Assembly (NCBI GenBank): GCA_964634895.1
Contig: CAZWJS010000009.1
Location: 1-45,284 of the forward strand
DNA: 45,284 nt
Source of the DNA: CG-Epi1 sp964634895
GTDB taxonomy: Archaea > Thermoplasmatota > Poseidoniia > MGIII > CG-Epi1
Direction of reading: 5' to 3'
The notes below the pieces were generated by a model that had not been told where the DNA came from, made no database searches, and saw only the letters and a program-made list of their open reading frames with translations. Position numbers and translations under genes: made by a program. Below are positions 9,006 to 17,473 of this stretch, piece after piece (positions within the stretch are counted from its first letter, which is position 1; each line of letters starts with the position of its first letter).

Positions 9006-9581
9006 ATGGAGAAGTTGAAGTTACCTGTATTTGCAACCGCATTTATGCTATTTTTGATGGGAGCTGGCGGAAGAATTGCGTTACATAATTATCCAAATTT
9101 TGAAACTGTGATGATTGCAATATTTTTAGCGGCAATGCTATTGCCTGCAGCAATCTCACTAACGGTAACATTGTCAATAATGTTGTTTAGTGATTTATAC
9201 CTTGGATATTTTGGAAGTTCAAAGATTATTTTATTCACTTATACTGGATTCATGATGGTAAATGTGATTACAACTAAATACAAGAATAATATAGATATAG
9301 GGAAAAATGTAGGATCTGTTTACAGATTTACTGCATCTGGAGTAATATTTGCTGCAATATATGACACATGGACTAACTTTGGGGTCTTTTGGATATCATA
9401 TGAGCATACACTTGAAAATCTGATGTTGGTCTACATACTTGGAATACCTTTTATGTTATATCACCTAATATCTAACTTAGTTACTTTCACGCTAGTTGGT
9501 CTTCCTTTGTATTATCTTTTAACATCGAGAGTTAAGGATGAAGATGTTACTGAAAAAGGACAAATGGTAAATGAGTACTAA
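9006..9581 (+). CDS. Multi-pass membrane protein, ECF transporter S-component-like (DUF6580-like)
   Basis: 191-aa integral membrane protein with about six hydrophobic segments. The N-terminal part, with R-x-A-L-H-x-Y-PNF followed by a long helix and SDLYLG, resembles the DUF6580/ECF S-component group of substrate-binding membrane subunits in vitamin uptake systems. I chose the ATG at 9006 because a TTTTTATT TATA-like element is centred 26 nt upstream; a TTG at 8982 would overlap that element. The next gene, a membrane-tethered DUF4430-like protein, overlaps it by 11 nt, so the pair forms one unit. No ATPase or EcfT gene is in the window; such subunits can use a shared energising module elsewhere. 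Family assignment is by eye and moderate. Confidence 0.6.
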   Translation: MEKLKLPVFATAFMLFLMGAGGRIALHNYPNFETVMIAIFLAAMLLPAAISLTVTLSIMLFSDLYLGYFGSSKIILFTYTGFMMVNVITTKYKNNIDIGKNVGSVYRFTASGVIFAAIYDTWTNFGVFWISYEHTLENLMLVYILGIPFMLYHLISNLVTFTLVGLPLYYLLTSRVKDEDVTEKGQMVNEY

Positions 9582-10008
9582 AAGTAATATAATTATTACC
9601 ATATTTATAATAAATGCTTTAGCAATTACAGGAATTGTATATGAAATTGGTTATTTTGATGATGAAGAACTAGAAATTTCAACACTGGTAACAGCTTCAC
9701 TTGCAATTAAATTTGAAAATCTAGATGACAATGAAACTATGAATTTTGAGTACCTAACTACGTCTGAATCTACGGTATATGGGATTCTGAGTGCTGCAAA
9801 AGATGATGGGCAATACTCTATCACTACATCTCAAAACAACAATGGATTAGTTGTTGAATCAATTGCTAATTGGGGAAATTGTGAAACCTGCGAAAAAGAG
9901 GAGGGACATGCTTGGACTTACTCTGTTAATAATATATCTGGGGAAACTGCACCAAACCGTAAAGTTGTTAACAATGGAGATGATATTATTTGGATTTACT
10001 CGAAATAA
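9571..10008 (+). CDS. Membrane-tethered extracellular protein with DUF4430-like (transcobalamin C-terminal-like) domain
   Basis: 145-aa protein with one N-terminal hydrophobic helix (residues 6-27), signal peptide or anchor, and a small outside domain. Residues ~65-145 match the DUF4430 pattern: a 'TVYGILSAAKDDGQYS' opening, a strand 'GLVVESIANWGN', an aromatic 'W-x-Y-x-V-N-N' segment, and 'VNNGDDIIWIYSK' at the end. This domain resembles the beta domain of transcobalamin/intrinsic factor and is found in exported prokaryotic proteins. Two cysteines (CETC) sit in the loop before the W-x-Y-x-V segment. It overlaps the ECF-S-like gene by 11 nt, which suggests a surface capture protein working with that membrane subunit. 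Ligand is unknown; a corrinoid is the first guess. Confidence 0.65.
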   Translation: MSTKSNIIITIFIINALAITGIVYEIGYFDDEELEISTLVTASLAIKFENLDDNETMNFEYLTTSESTVYGILSAAKDDGQYSITTSQNNNGLVVESIANWGNCETCEKEEGHAWTYSVNNISGETAPNRKVVNNGDDIIWIYSK

Positions 10009-10020
10009 TAGGAATAAAGT

Positions 10021-10028
10021 GTTTTTAT
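10021..10028 (+). promoter_or_regulatory. TATA-like element of the clostripain-like gene
   Basis: A GTTTTTAT element is centred about 25 nt upstream of the ATG at 10050. An AAGGTAG sequence that could act as a Shine-Dalgarno lies between them, so the transcript may be leaderless or very short-leadered. Confidence 0.4.
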
Positions 10029-10049
10029 ACTAACTCTCAAAGGTAGTTT

Positions 10050-12656
10050 ATGTTCCGAACTAGATTAGCTGCAATAATAATCATTGCGCTAATTTTTACA
10101 GATTCACCGACTTTATTGATAAATAGCTCGGGGGATGAAGAAGAAAATATCCCTGAATGGGGATTCTATGTTTACATGGCTGGTGATAATTCTTTACACG
10201 AGCAAGTCGAGGATGATTTGAATGAAATGATAATGATTGGATCAAATCAGAATTTAGAAATTGTTACTTTGACTGATCAACGAATAAACAACGATTCTCA
10301 TGCATATCATGTAACAAGAGATGGACTAGAAGAGACACCTCTTAATCAAATAAATAATACTTGGGAAAATGAGTTAGACATGGCAAATAAAAACACTCTG
10401 AGAGATTTCATGATATGGGCCTCGACCAACTATACAGCAGAGAAGAAAATATTAGTCATATGGAATCATGGTAGCGGATGGGAAAGGGTGGCTGAAGATA
10501 AAAGTAACCATTTAACCGTTCCTGAAATTAGAAAAGCTTTGGAAGAATATAGAAGTGAAACTGGAGACCCTCCTCTGACTTTAATTGGATTCGACGCATG
10601 CCTAATGGGAATGTTTGAAATTGCTTATGAACTAAAAGATGAAGCTGAAATGATTCACGGATCTGAAGCTTATGAACCAGAAGAAGGGTGGACCTATAAT
10701 CATTTACTGTACAAACTAAAAACACAAATGTCGAATCATGAATTAGCTAATCATGTTGTTAATGACTATATTGAATCATACCGAAATGGATCTGTGGACA
10801 CTGATTATTCCGTTACATCGGCAGTAATTGAAACTTCAGAATTAGAAGAATTGTGGAATGAACTAAATACTTTTAGTAACTATTTGTCCAATGTTAAACC
10901 AGTTTATCAGGATGAAACTGAAATTTCAAGAGATGAAACACAACGATATGATGAAAATCCTAATTATCGTGACCTCTATGATTTATCAATAAATATTGGA
11001 AAGAATATTCCCGTTTACGATATTCAGGAGTCTGCAAAAAAAATGCAGTTAGCAATTGATAATGCTGTCATTGTAGAGGACCATTGGCAAAAATGTGACG
11101 ATATTGAAGAGGGGGTCTGTGATCCAGAAAAGCTAGGATTACCAGTAGATCGTGCTCATGGTTTGACTATTTACTTTCCAACGGATGGTTCAAAGGGAGG
11201 ATATAATGATTTGAGGATTAATGATAATAAATGGTACAATTTTATTGAACAATATCCTTTAGCACTAAATTCCAAAGCTAATTTTGAAATGATAAATGCG
11301 AAGAGTATCAATACTGGTACTGGATATAATGACAGTGTGAAAATAAATGGCAGTTACATTGGTGATGCTGAAAAAGTAAAAATTCATCTCATAAATAACA
11401 AAGGAGAAGCTACCAACTCATATATGGAAAATGTTAGTTCAGGCAATATATCTGATATTTATCTTCAACCTACAAAATCAGGAAACTATATTTTAGAAAT
11501 TGGATTATATGATTCTAATGATTTATTAGAGGATCATTACATATTAGATGATTTGTACATTGACCTACGTTTACCAGACTTACATGTAGAATCTCCAAAA
11601 ATATTAATTGAAGACAATGAAGGAAATAAACATATTGTTAGCAATTTACAGAAAAATGATGAATTTGTGATAACTGGGCAAGTAAGTAATATTGGTACAA
11701 GACCTGCACACAATGTCTCATTGACAATTGAAAGTGGCGATTATAATTACCATTTTAACCTATCTGAAATAGGCGCGAATGAAAGCAGAACATGGTTCAT
11801 AAATGATACAAATCGAATGAAGATAACTGGTAATTATGATTTGGAACTTAACATTGCCTTTGATAATGAGTTTGAAATTGATAGCTCAAATAATGCAAAC
11901 ATTTTTTCATTCAAAACCTTTGATGATATTTCTCACAATTATAGCATAAACTCAAAGAATAAAAATGTACTCGAAATACAAACAAACGAAAATAATGATT
12001 ACGAATTTCCATGGTTAGAAAGTTATGTAACTATCTCAAATAATGAAGAACAAGCATGGGATTTAATAACTATAGAAGCTGCCCTGCCTAATAATTGGAA
12101 AATAGATGCCGAACCATTTTTGCACATATCAAATACCACTGAAAAATTAGTAAGAATAAAACCATCAATAGACACCAAAACTGGTGAATACGTTATAGAA
12201 TTGAATATGAGTGACAGAAATAACAACTTCGCAGGAATTGGGAAAATAACTATAAACATACCACAATACTACGGAGTCAAAATAAGCGCTAAACAAATAG
12301 ACAACTATGCTGAAATAACTATTGAAAATAGCGGCAATGGAAATGATATTTTTATTATTAGTAAAGAACTTGAAGAAGGTCTTACCCTTTATCTACCGGA
12401 AACAAAAATTGAATTAGATGGTTTCGAAGGGAAAATCATTAAGACCCTTAGTTTAGATACCGAGCATCCAAGAGAATATGAAGCAACCTTCACTGTACAA
12501 AGCGAAGGGAATGCTAACATCACAGCTGAAATCACTATGTTTCTAATAGAAAAAAATAGTGATAATATAACTGACAACCAATATCAAAAATGGATTATCG
12601 GTGTAATCGGTTTAATAGCTGTGTTATATGTATTTTACCAAAGGAGAATAAGCTAA
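10050..12656 (+). CDS. Clostripain-like (family C11) cysteine protease, secreted and membrane-anchored
   Basis: 868-aa protein with a signal peptide (residues ~4-24), a C11 peptidase domain (~36-400), beta-sandwich/CARDB-like repeats (~505-800) and a C-terminal transmembrane helix (~843-862) ending in QRRIS. C11 peptidases cleave after basic residues. Visible motifs are YVYMAGDNSLHEQ, the catalytic histidine in IWNHGSGW (His140) and the catalytic cysteine in GFDACLMGMFE (Cys184). The LPDLHVESP opening of the first repeat is the same CARDB type as in the neighbouring large proteins. The protease would sit on the outer face of the membrane and degrade external protein. It is followed after 36 nt by a subtilase with the same plan. 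Confidence 0.9.
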   Translation: MFRTRLAAIIIIALIFTDSPTLLINSSGDEEENIPEWGFYVYMAGDNSLHEQVEDDLNEMIMIGSNQNLEIVTLTDQRINNDSHAYHVTRDGLEETPLNQINNTWENELDMANKNTLRDFMIWASTNYTAEKKILVIWNHGSGWERVAEDKSNHLTVPEIRKALEEYRSETGDPPLTLIGFDACLMGMFEIAYELKDEAEMIHGSEAYEPEEGWTYNHLLYKLKTQMSNHELANHVVNDYIESYRNGSVDTDYSVTSAVIETSELEELWNELNTFSNYLSNVKPVYQDETEISRDETQRYDENPNYRDLYDLSINIGKNIPVYDIQESAKKMQLAIDNAVIVEDHWQKCDDIEEGVCDPEKLGLPVDRAHGLTIYFPTDGSKGGYNDLRINDNKWYNFIEQYPLALNSKANFEMINAKSINTGTGYNDSVKINGSYIGDAEKVKIHLINNKGEATNSYMENVSSGNISDIYLQPTKSGNYILEIGLYDSNDLLEDHYILDDLYIDLRLPDLHVESPKILIEDNEGNKHIVSNLQKNDEFVITGQVSNIGTRPAHNVSLTIESGDYNYHFNLSEIGANESRTWFINDTNRMKITGNYDLELNIAFDNEFEIDSSNNANIFSFKTFDDISHNYSINSKNKNVLEIQTNENNDYEFPWLESYVTISNNEEQAWDLITIEAALPNNWKIDAEPFLHISNTTEKLVRIKPSIDTKTGEYVIELNMSDRNNNFAGIGKITINIPQYYGVKISAKQIDNYAEITIENSGNGNDIFIISKELEEGLTLYLPETKIELDGFEGKIIKTLSLDTEHPREYEATFTVQSEGNANITAEITMFLIEKNSDNITDNQYQKWIIGVIGLIAVLYVFYQRRIS

Positions 12657-12692
12657 CCACACAACCTTTTTAGGCAAGCAAGGAATTTGTAA

Positions 12693-15600
12693 ATGATGAA
12701 GAATTTTGTAGTCCTGATATTTTTGGCTTTGACGATGTTCAATCCAATGATAATTACTGCCGAAGAATCGCTACCTTTTGACGATACTTATTTTGACAAA
12801 AATGGAAATGGATTAGACGATAGGATGGAACCTCTTGTAAAAGATGGAAAAGAAATTAGCGTTATTCTTCTCCTAAATTCACAACCAACAGAAATACATT
12901 TTAAAGAAATAGAAAATTTAGGATTAAAGATAGATCATGTTTACAAATACATTGATGCTATAAGAATTGATAAAGTTCCTGCACAACTTACTGATGATCT
13001 TACAAAAATTAGTGATCTTAAACTTGTTGAGTGGCAAGCTCCTGTTTATCCTTTCCTAGATACTGCAGTTAAAGCGATTAAAGTCAGGGAATCTGATGAA
13101 TATAGTCCTGTAGTGTGGGATAAAGGATTGTATGGTGAAGGAATAAATGTCGCAGTGTTAGACACGGGAGTAGATAATGAACATGAAACATTCGGAGTTT
13201 ATGGTGATCAAGACGTAAGAAGATTTATCGCAGGGATGGATTGTGATGGAGGATGTCCTACAGATGGAAATGGAAATTATCAATTTACTACTGAGGAAGA
13301 TAGTAATGAAGATCCAGATGACTTTGACGGACATGGGACGCATGTTGCATCCACTGTACTTGGAACTGGAGGAGACACCAATGATGGAAATTCTTGTGAG
13401 AGTGATGATGAATGTATTGGAGTTGCTCCCGCTGCAAGATTAATTGATATGAAAGTAATGGCTGATTGGGGTTCTGGATCTAGTGCTGATATTAATGAGG
13501 CTATTGAAGCCTGTATTCAGAACGTAAACACCGATTGGGAAAATGATGGAGCAAAGAATAATGGCGTGCAAGTTATGTCTATGTCACTAGGTACTACAAG
13601 TGGAAGCGATGGACAAGATTCACAATCGCTGCTTGTAAATCAAGCAAATGCAGCTGGAATTGTAGTGGTTATAGCCATGGGAAATGATGGTGAAGAAGAA
13701 GTACCCTCACCTGCTGCAGCTGACTGGAGCGTCGCTGTCGGCGCTATGGACAACAATGAAAATGTGAATAGAAATGATGATGATTTAGCAAGCTACAGTA
13801 ACTATGGGCCAAGAGAGGATGATGGTGATAGCGATAGATGGGATGAACTTAAGCCGTCTGTTGTAGCACCAGGAAGTGATATTAGAGCTGCATTAGGCCA
13901 TAGCAACTTATTTGGAGATAGTAATGCTCAAGGTTGGACTACAATGAGTGGAACAAGTATGGCTACTCCCATTGTTGCAGGTTTAGCTGCCCTTCTTTTG
14001 GAAGCTGATGAATCGTTGAAACCAACATCAAATAGCAATGGAGTCAGAGACCGTTTACAAGAATATTCAGAAGCATGGAATGGAGAACATGATGGAAATC
14101 CATCAGAACCAAATGAAAGTGAAAAATACAATTACTACTATGGATATGGATATATTGACGGATATGAAATTATAGATATAAATCAACCTGATGCTCTCAT
14201 AACAGAAATTACAACATCGCCAGAATCTCCAGTAGAAGGTGATACTGTAACAATATCGGTAACCGTCAAAAACCAAGGAACTATAGATATTGACGAATCA
14301 AAAATAAAACTAGTATTGGATGGGAACGAAATTAATGACGATTTAGGAAATATCGAAATTAATTCGGATATTACTTGGACATATGATTGGGAACCTGAAG
14401 AAGGAGAATATAATCTTGAAGCCATTGTTTATGATGTTTCACCTGAGGAAGGCGATACTGAAAATAACGATCTTCAAAAAACTGTATCTGTAGATGAAGC
14501 TCCAGCAGATGGCGTAGACCTAGTTATTATTGATGTTTGGACTGATGATGAAAATACAACGGATAATGAACACATTAACATTTATGCAAAAATAAAGAAT
14601 CAAGGTACTGAAAAAGCAGAAAATTTCGAACTTTGGTGGTCTGATGATAGCGGTAAATTTTCTTCGTTAGAAGGTGAGGAAATTGATATTGATGATGAGA
14701 TAATTGTTGCAGGACAATGGGTTGCTAAAGAAGGAGAAAAGAATTTAGATGCGAGAATTGTTAATGTAGAACCTGAAGATCAAAATGAAAATAATAATGA
14801 AAGATCGTTTACAATTAATGTTGGACCTCCTCCAGAAGAACCTGATTTTTCTCCTGCAAATCTTAGAGTCGCTCCATTACATGGAGGCTCGTGTTGTTAT
14901 GAAAATCAGGACATATTCGTGTCTTTTGATGTACTAAACTTGGGTAAAACTGCCGGAGAAATTGATATTGAATTATATTTGGTCAATCAAGAAACAAACG
15001 ATGAAGAACTTATTACAAAAGATGATCAATTGGAAATAGAAGGAGAAAATAGTGTAGAGGTAGGTACAAGCCTAAGTTTGTCGGACCCATTCACAAAGGG
15101 TACTTATGATGTGATAGTTATACTGGATAATGCAAATCCAACCGAGACATCAGAACAAAACAACTTGATTAAAATAGAAATTGAAGTTGAGGAAGCAACA
15201 CCAAAATTCGAGTTAATCTCTATCTCATGGGAGGATCCAATATACAAAGATGAAAAAACACTTGTTTCTGTAACTGTAGAGAATTATGGTGGTGAAGATG
15301 GAAACGTTAAAACTACACTATATGCAGATGATGTTTTGATTGATGAGAATAACGTATTCATAACTGCTGGAAGTACACAGGTACAAACTTTTGAGTGGAT
15401 GCCCACAAGTCTTGGAAAAAACTCACTTAAGGCACAAATCGATTACGAAGATAAAGAAAAAACCAAGAATGCTTATGTTTTAGAGCCTGAAACTGAGAAT
15501 GAAATGCCAATTCCAAAGGTAAATATAATGATTAATGGCATCCAAGCGCCAAGTGCATTATCTGTAAATGTGTATACTTCAGATGTCATCCTATTTAGTG

Positions 15601-16070
15601 CATCAGATTCTACAGATGACGGTACCATAGTTTATTATGAGTGGGAAATTAAACAAGACAGTTCGACCATATTTCAAGGCAATCAAGAAACTTTAGAATA
15701 TGTGTTTACTGAATCTGGAATCTACTCATCAACTCTGAGTATAACTGATAATGATGGAGCAAAAAGTACATGGCAAACAAGTATAATTGTTACTCAAAAA
15801 GAAGTGAACACAAATAATCAACAAACTGAAGACGATAGTAATTTCTTGATAATAGGGGGAGGCATAGCTGGAGTTTTAGCATTAGGTGGTTATGGAGCTT
15901 TGAGATACCTTAGAACTGAAGATGAAGATGATTTCTTTGATTTCGGAGAGCCTGAGCCTATGAACTTATCGTGTCCTAACTGTGGGGGATTAATTTCTAT
16001 AACAACGGCCCAAAGACCAATACAAGTAGGATGTCCCATGTGTCAGGGCCAATTCATAATAAGAGAGTAA
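12693..16070 (+). CDS. Subtilisin-like serine protease with CARDB and PKD repeats, transmembrane helix and cytoplasmic zinc ribbon
   Basis: 1125-aa exported S8 protease. The order is signal peptide (1-23), an I9-like propeptide (~50-120), catalytic domain (~148-480) with Asp157 (VLDTGV), His214 (GHGTHVAS), oxyanion Asn331 and Ser422 (SGTSMATP), then CARDB-type repeats (from ~500, 610, 720 and 835), a PKD domain (~935-1040, 'YEWEI...G.Y...L.ITDNDGA'), a transmembrane helix (1051-1073) and a C-terminal tail. The tail carries two CxxC pairs, Cys1094/1097 and Cys1114/1117, in CPNCGG and CPMCQG, a zinc-ribbon pattern that would face the cytoplasm. Convergent with pyrD, only 5 nt apart. The domain calls for the protease are firm; repeat boundaries are approximate. 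Confidence 0.92.
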   Translation: MMKNFVVLIFLALTMFNPMIITAEESLPFDDTYFDKNGNGLDDRMEPLVKDGKEISVILLLNSQPTEIHFKEIENLGLKIDHVYKYIDAIRIDKVPAQLTDDLTKISDLKLVEWQAPVYPFLDTAVKAIKVRESDEYSPVVWDKGLYGEGINVAVLDTGVDNEHETFGVYGDQDVRRFIAGMDCDGGCPTDGNGNYQFTTEEDSNEDPDDFDGHGTHVASTVLGTGGDTNDGNSCESDDECIGVAPAARLIDMKVMADWGSGSSADINEAIEACIQNVNTDWENDGAKNNGVQVMSMSLGTTSGSDGQDSQSLLVNQANAAGIVVVIAMGNDGEEEVPSPAAADWSVAVGAMDNNENVNRNDDDLASYSNYGPREDDGDSDRWDELKPSVVAPGSDIRAALGHSNLFGDSNAQGWTTMSGTSMATPIVAGLAALLLEADESLKPTSNSNGVRDRLQEYSEAWNGEHDGNPSEPNESEKYNYYYGYGYIDGYEIIDINQPDALITEITTSPESPVEGDTVTISVTVKNQGTIDIDESKIKLVLDGNEINDDLGNIEINSDITWTYDWEPEEGEYNLEAIVYDVSPEEGDTENNDLQKTVSVDEAPADGVDLVIIDVWTDDENTTDNEHINIYAKIKNQGTEKAENFELWWSDDSGKFSSLEGEEIDIDDEIIVAGQWVAKEGEKNLDARIVNVEPEDQNENNNERSFTINVGPPPEEPDFSPANLRVAPLHGGSCCYENQDIFVSFDVLNLGKTAGEIDIELYLVNQETNDEELITKDDQLEIEGENSVEVGTSLSLSDPFTKGTYDVIVILDNANPTETSEQNNLIKIEIEVEEATPKFELISISWEDPIYKDEKTLVSVTVENYGGEDGNVKTTLYADDVLIDENNVFITAGSTQVQTFEWMPTSLGKNSLKAQIDYEDKEKTKNAYVLEPETENEMPIPKVNIMINGIQAPSALSVNVYTSDVILFSASDSTDDGTIVYYEWEIKQDSSTIFQGNQETLEYVFTESGIYSSTLSITDNDGAKSTWQTSIIVTQKEVNTNNQQTEDDSNFLIIGGGIAGVLALGGYGALRYLRTEDEDDFFDFGEPEPMNLSCPNCGGLISITTAQRPIQVGCPMCQGQFIIRE

Positions 16071-16075
16071 ATAAA

Positions 16076-17191
16076 CTAAGATTCGATTCCAACTATTTCT
16101 GCGATATCATTAAAACCTTCTCTTTTCAACTTCTTTTTAAGGCCTGAAACTATACTTCTAGCAATGCCTGGCCCCTCAAAAACTAACCCTGTATAAAGCT
16201 GTAATAAAGAAGCTCCAGCTGCCATTTTTTCCCAGGCATCCTCTACCGTAAATATTCCACCTACACCAATTATTGGTAAATTACCATTAGTATGACGGTA
16301 AATCTTACGAATGTGCTCCGTACTCATATTCTTCAAAGGTAAGCCACTAAGGCCTCCAGACTCCTCAAAAATTCTTTTAGACTTACTATTTTTTGTCTGA
16401 GGTCTTGATATTGTTGTATTAGTAGCAATTATACCATTAATACTATGCTTTTCAATTTGTTGAATTAATGCCTTCAAATGATCATCACTAACCTCTGGAG
16501 CTATTTTAACAAGTATTGGCTTAGTAGGTTTACTATATGTTTGGGAGCATTCATCATTAATAATTTGACAAGCCGAGAATATTGAATCCAAGTGATTTGG
16601 ATGTTGAAGATCTCTAAGACCTGGTGTATTTGGTGAACTAACATTTATAACAAAAAAATCAACATAATTCCATAACAATTCAAATGAACCTGCATAATCT
16701 TTAGATGCATCTTCTATAGGAGTAACCTTTGATTTGCCTAAATTTAAACCAACTGGTGCTTTGGGCCATAATCCTCTATTCTTCCAGTCTTGGAATTTAT
16801 TAGCAACATGCTTAGCACCAATATTGTTAAACCCCATTCGATTAACTAAGGCTTTTTCAGAATTAGCCCTAAACATACGAGGTTTAGGATTTCCTGGTTG
16901 CTCATGTAATGTAACACCTCCTATTTCGCAGAAACCAAAACCTATTGACTCCCAGGCAGGAACCGCTTCTCCGTTCTTATCCATTCCTGCTGCAATGCCT
17001 AATGGATTTGAGAAATCAAGTCCAAGAACTCTTACTGGCAAATCTGGAGAACTGTAAAAGCTACCCATTAATGAAGACCAAAGACGTGATTTACTTGCCC
17101 TAGCAAGTGTAGATATTATTCGTAGATGTGCCTTTTCAGAATCCTGAAAAAAAACTGCCGGACGCAATAAATTTCTGTATAGAAAGCCCAT
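16076..17191 (-). CDS. pyrD: Dihydroorotate dehydrogenase, quinone-dependent (class 2)
   Basis: 371-aa FMN enzyme oxidising dihydroorotate to orotate in pyrimidine synthesis and passing electrons to quinone. It has the class 2 N-terminal extension (residues 1-45, two short amphipathic helices that dip into the membrane), LGIAAGMDKNGEAVPAW, GFGFCEIGGVTL, and NVSSPNTPGLRDLQ, in which Ser186 is the catalytic base (class 1 enzymes have Cys). The C-terminal FMN phosphate loop (IGVGGIF, YTGLVFEGP) is intact. Many archaea use class 1B or other forms, so a membrane quinone-linked form suggests transfer from bacteria and a respiratory lifestyle. A perfect inverted repeat lies just upstream of its start. 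Confidence 0.95.
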   Translation of the reverse strand: MGFLYRNLLRPAVFFQDSEKAHLRIISTLARASKSRLWSSLMGSFYSSPDLPVRVLGLDFSNPLGIAAGMDKNGEAVPAWESIGFGFCEIGGVTLHEQPGNPKPRMFRANSEKALVNRMGFNNIGAKHVANKFQDWKNRGLWPKAPVGLNLGKSKVTPIEDASKDYAGSFELLWNYVDFFVINVSSPNTPGLRDLQHPNHLDSIFSACQIINDECSQTYSKPTKPILVKIAPEVSDDHLKALIQQIEKHSINGIIATNTTISRPQTKNSKSKRIFEESGGLSGLPLKNMSTEHIRKIYRHTNGNLPIIGVGGIFTVEDAWEKMAAGASLLQLYTGLVFEGPGIARSIVSGLKKKLKREGFNDIAEIVGIES

Positions 17192-17200
17192 CTAAAATTT

Positions 17201-17222
17201 ATATCGATAAATAGTTCGATAT
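17201..17222. repeat. Perfect 7-bp inverted repeat upstream of pyrD
   Basis: ATATCGA (17201-17207) and TCGATAT (17216-17222) are exact reverse complements separated by 8 nt. The repeat lies 10-31 nt upstream of the pyrD start and overlaps the likely pyrD TATA region (CTTATATC on the minus strand, 17218-17225). It may be an operator for a dimeric regulator; a hairpin ending the upstream small gene is the alternative. Confidence 0.5.
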
Positions 17223-17235
17223 AAGCTTAATGGAA

Positions 17236-17424
17236 CTAAGACTCCAACTCTTCTGCAGCCTCACGTATTGCAAAGACAAAACCTATAATTCCAATTATAA
17301 CTAGAAAAGAACCTATAATTATGAGCCAAGAATCAGAATCTTTCCAATAAAACCAAGATAATGAAATTATGAGGCCAAACATCAACAAAAGTGCTGAACT
17401 AACTTGTTTTATCAAAAGGCCCAT
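17236..17424 (-). CDS. Small two-helix membrane protein, unknown function
   Basis: 62-aa protein with two hydrophobic segments (about residues 6-26 and 32-53) joined by a short polar loop with KDSDS, and a charged end (REAAEELES). I do not recognise a family. It reads in the same direction as pyrD, 44 nt upstream of it, and is divergent from the glycosyltransferase at 17474. Support for being real is the clean ATG, membrane-protein composition and the fit between its neighbours; nothing else confirms it. Confidence 0.55.
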   Translation of the reverse strand: MGLLIKQVSSALLLMFGLIISLSWFYWKDSDSWLIIIGSFLVIIGIIGFVFAIREAAEELES

Positions 17425-17444
17425 GTAAAGCTATCACAGTTGCC

Positions 17445-17451
17445 CTTAAAA
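17445..17451 (+). promoter_or_regulatory. TATA-like element of the glycosyltransferase gene
   Basis: CTTAAAA is centred about 26 nt upstream of the ATG at 17474 and is followed by the C-rich CCAGACCGCC, consistent with a leaderless transcript. Confidence 0.4.
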
Positions 17452-17473
17452 CCAGACCGCCATACCGCGGATA

